DNA of 14,714 nucleotides from Actinomycetota bacterium (GTDB taxonomy: Bacteria; Actinomycetota; Actinomycetes; Streptosporangiales; Streptosporangiaceae). The translations under genes and the position numbers were made by a program. This document shows, piece after piece, positions 14,182 to 14,714 of this stretch; the stretch's first letter is position 1; the number at the start of each line of letters is the position of its first letter. The notes beneath the pieces are model-generated. The model did no database searches, was not told the DNA's origin, and saw nothing but the letters and a program-made list of their open reading frames with translations. The stretch lies in contig PLIQ01000377.1 of NCBI GenBank assembly GCA_003140115.1, positions 1-14,714 on the forward strand, given 5' to 3'.

Positions 14182-14451
14182 ATGGCGCTTAACATCAAGG
14201 ATCCCGAGACCGAACGCCTGGCGGCCGAGGTCGCGGGCCTAGTCGGCACCACGAAGACCGGGGCCGTTCGGTATGCCCTGCGCCAGGTTCTCCAGGCGAG
14301 ATCCGGTCCGGCGGTCAGACAGCGGGAGGAACGCCTTACCCGGTTCCTCGAGGAGGAAATCTGGCCACTGATCCCGCCGGATCAGCTCGGCCAGCCAGCG
14401 TCCAAGGCCGAGCGCGAGGAGATCCTCGGTTTCGGCGCGGACGGCGCATGA
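14182..14451 (+). CDS. vapB: VapB-type antitoxin
   Basis: An 89-residue antitoxin of the Rv0623-like VapB type (PSK_trans_fac domain). The N-terminal DNA-binding part, MALNIKDPETERLAAEVAGL followed by VGTTKTGAVRYALRQVL (about 21-37), has the family's IKDPE...TGAVR...AL pattern. The C-terminal part ends in SKAEREEILGFGADGA (74-89), the toxin-neutralising tail seen in this group. It should dimerise, bind the operator at 14144-14175 and block VapC. The start ATG has no Shine-Dalgarno sequence and fits leaderless expression. The stop overlaps the vapC start (ATGA), so the two are translationally coupled. Confidence 0.92.
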   Translation: MALNIKDPETERLAAEVAGLVGTTKTGAVRYALRQVLQARSGPAVRQREERLTRFLEEEIWPLIPPDQLGQPASKAEREEILGFGADGA

Positions 14452-14714
14452 TCATCGACTCGTCCGCGATCCTGGCCGTCATCGGCAAGGAATCCGGCTA
14501 TGAACGCATCGTCCATCAACTCGCCGCCTCACCGGCAACCCGGATCGGCGCACCCACCCGGCTGGAGACCGCAATCGTGCTGACGGCGCGGTTCGGACCC
14601 AGAGGGAAGACCGCATTGGCTCGGTTCCTGCAGGAGAACTCCATCGAGACCGTGGCCTTCGGCGAGGAGCACGCGAGCGTGGCCCTCGATGCCTACTCCC
14701 GCTTCGGCAAGGGC
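14448..14714 (+). CDS. vapC: VapC toxin, PIN-domain ribonuclease, cut by window end
   Basis: The first 89 residues of a PIN-domain toxin; the rest lies beyond the right edge. It begins MIIDSSAILAVIGKE, with the first metal-binding acid at Asp4. RLETAIVL has Glu40 as the second acid. The visible end, HASVALDAYSRFGKG, matches the VapC segment that precedes the RHPA...NFGDC region, which would carry the remaining acids. VapC proteins are Mg2+-dependent endoribonucleases acting on tRNA or rRNA; the target here cannot be told. The ATG at 14448 overlaps the vapB stop by three bases. Whether the full toxin is intact cannot be judged. Confidence 0.9.
   Translation, partial: MIIDSSAILAVIGKESGYERIVHQLAASPATRIGAPTRLETAIVLTARFGPRGKTALARFLQENSIETVAFGEEHASVALDAYSRFGKG

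Overview
The window is high-GC DNA with densely packed genes, GTG as well as ATG starts, and G/C at most third codon positions. The gene set contains a hopanoid-type squalene synthase, an Eis-like acetyltransferase, a SpoIIE-type phosphatase, an Rv2466c-like thiol protein beside RpiB and PepN, and a VapBC pair. Together these point to an actinomycete (Actinomycetota), probably a soil or filamentous lineage. The genus cannot be fixed from this sequence. No tRNA, rRNA, CRISPR array, IS element or phage module was seen.

Layout, left to right. (1) Positions 1-737, minus strand: the N-terminal 245 residues of HpnC, running off the left edge. (2) Positions 738-1100: a gene-free divergent region rich in inverted repeats, with one plausible promoter reading right. 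(3) 1101-3248, plus: a Sec-exported phosphoesterase-like protein. Its 3' end overlaps tail-to-tail with (4) a membrane-anchored PP2C/SpoIIE-type phosphatase (3219-4355, minus). (5) 4564-5850, plus: an Eis-family N-acetyltransferase, followed by (6) a small unrecognised gene (5910-6254, plus). (7) An rpiB/Rv2466c-like pair on the minus strand (6266-7429), divergent from pepN (7537-10089, plus). From memory this is the same order and orientation as Rv2465c-Rv2466c-Rv2467 of Mycobacterium tuberculosis. (8) A minus-strand run: small membrane protein (13096-12704), HAD hydrolase (12674-11874) and prolyl-tRNA synthetase proS (11856-10111). (9) 13190-14146, plus: a proline iminopeptidase-like alpha/beta hydrolase, separated from the minus-strand run by a gap holding a perfect 13-bp inverted repeat. 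(10) 14182 to the right edge, plus: a vapBC toxin-antitoxin operon, with the toxin cut off by the window end.

Most of the window is ordinary actinobacterial chromosome: tRNA charging, peptide turnover (PepN and the iminopeptidase), the pentose phosphate pathway, lipid biosynthesis and thiol redox. I see no convincing undescribed multi-gene system. The items most worth a second look are non-coding or fine-scale. They are the hairpin abutting the rpiB start codon, the large inverted repeat upstream of the iminopeptidase, the inverted-repeat cluster between hpnC and the phosphoesterase, and two starts with leaderless-promoter geometry (vapB and the HAD gene). Others are the CPWA active site of the Rv2466c-like protein and the small gene with a low-complexity tail after eis.
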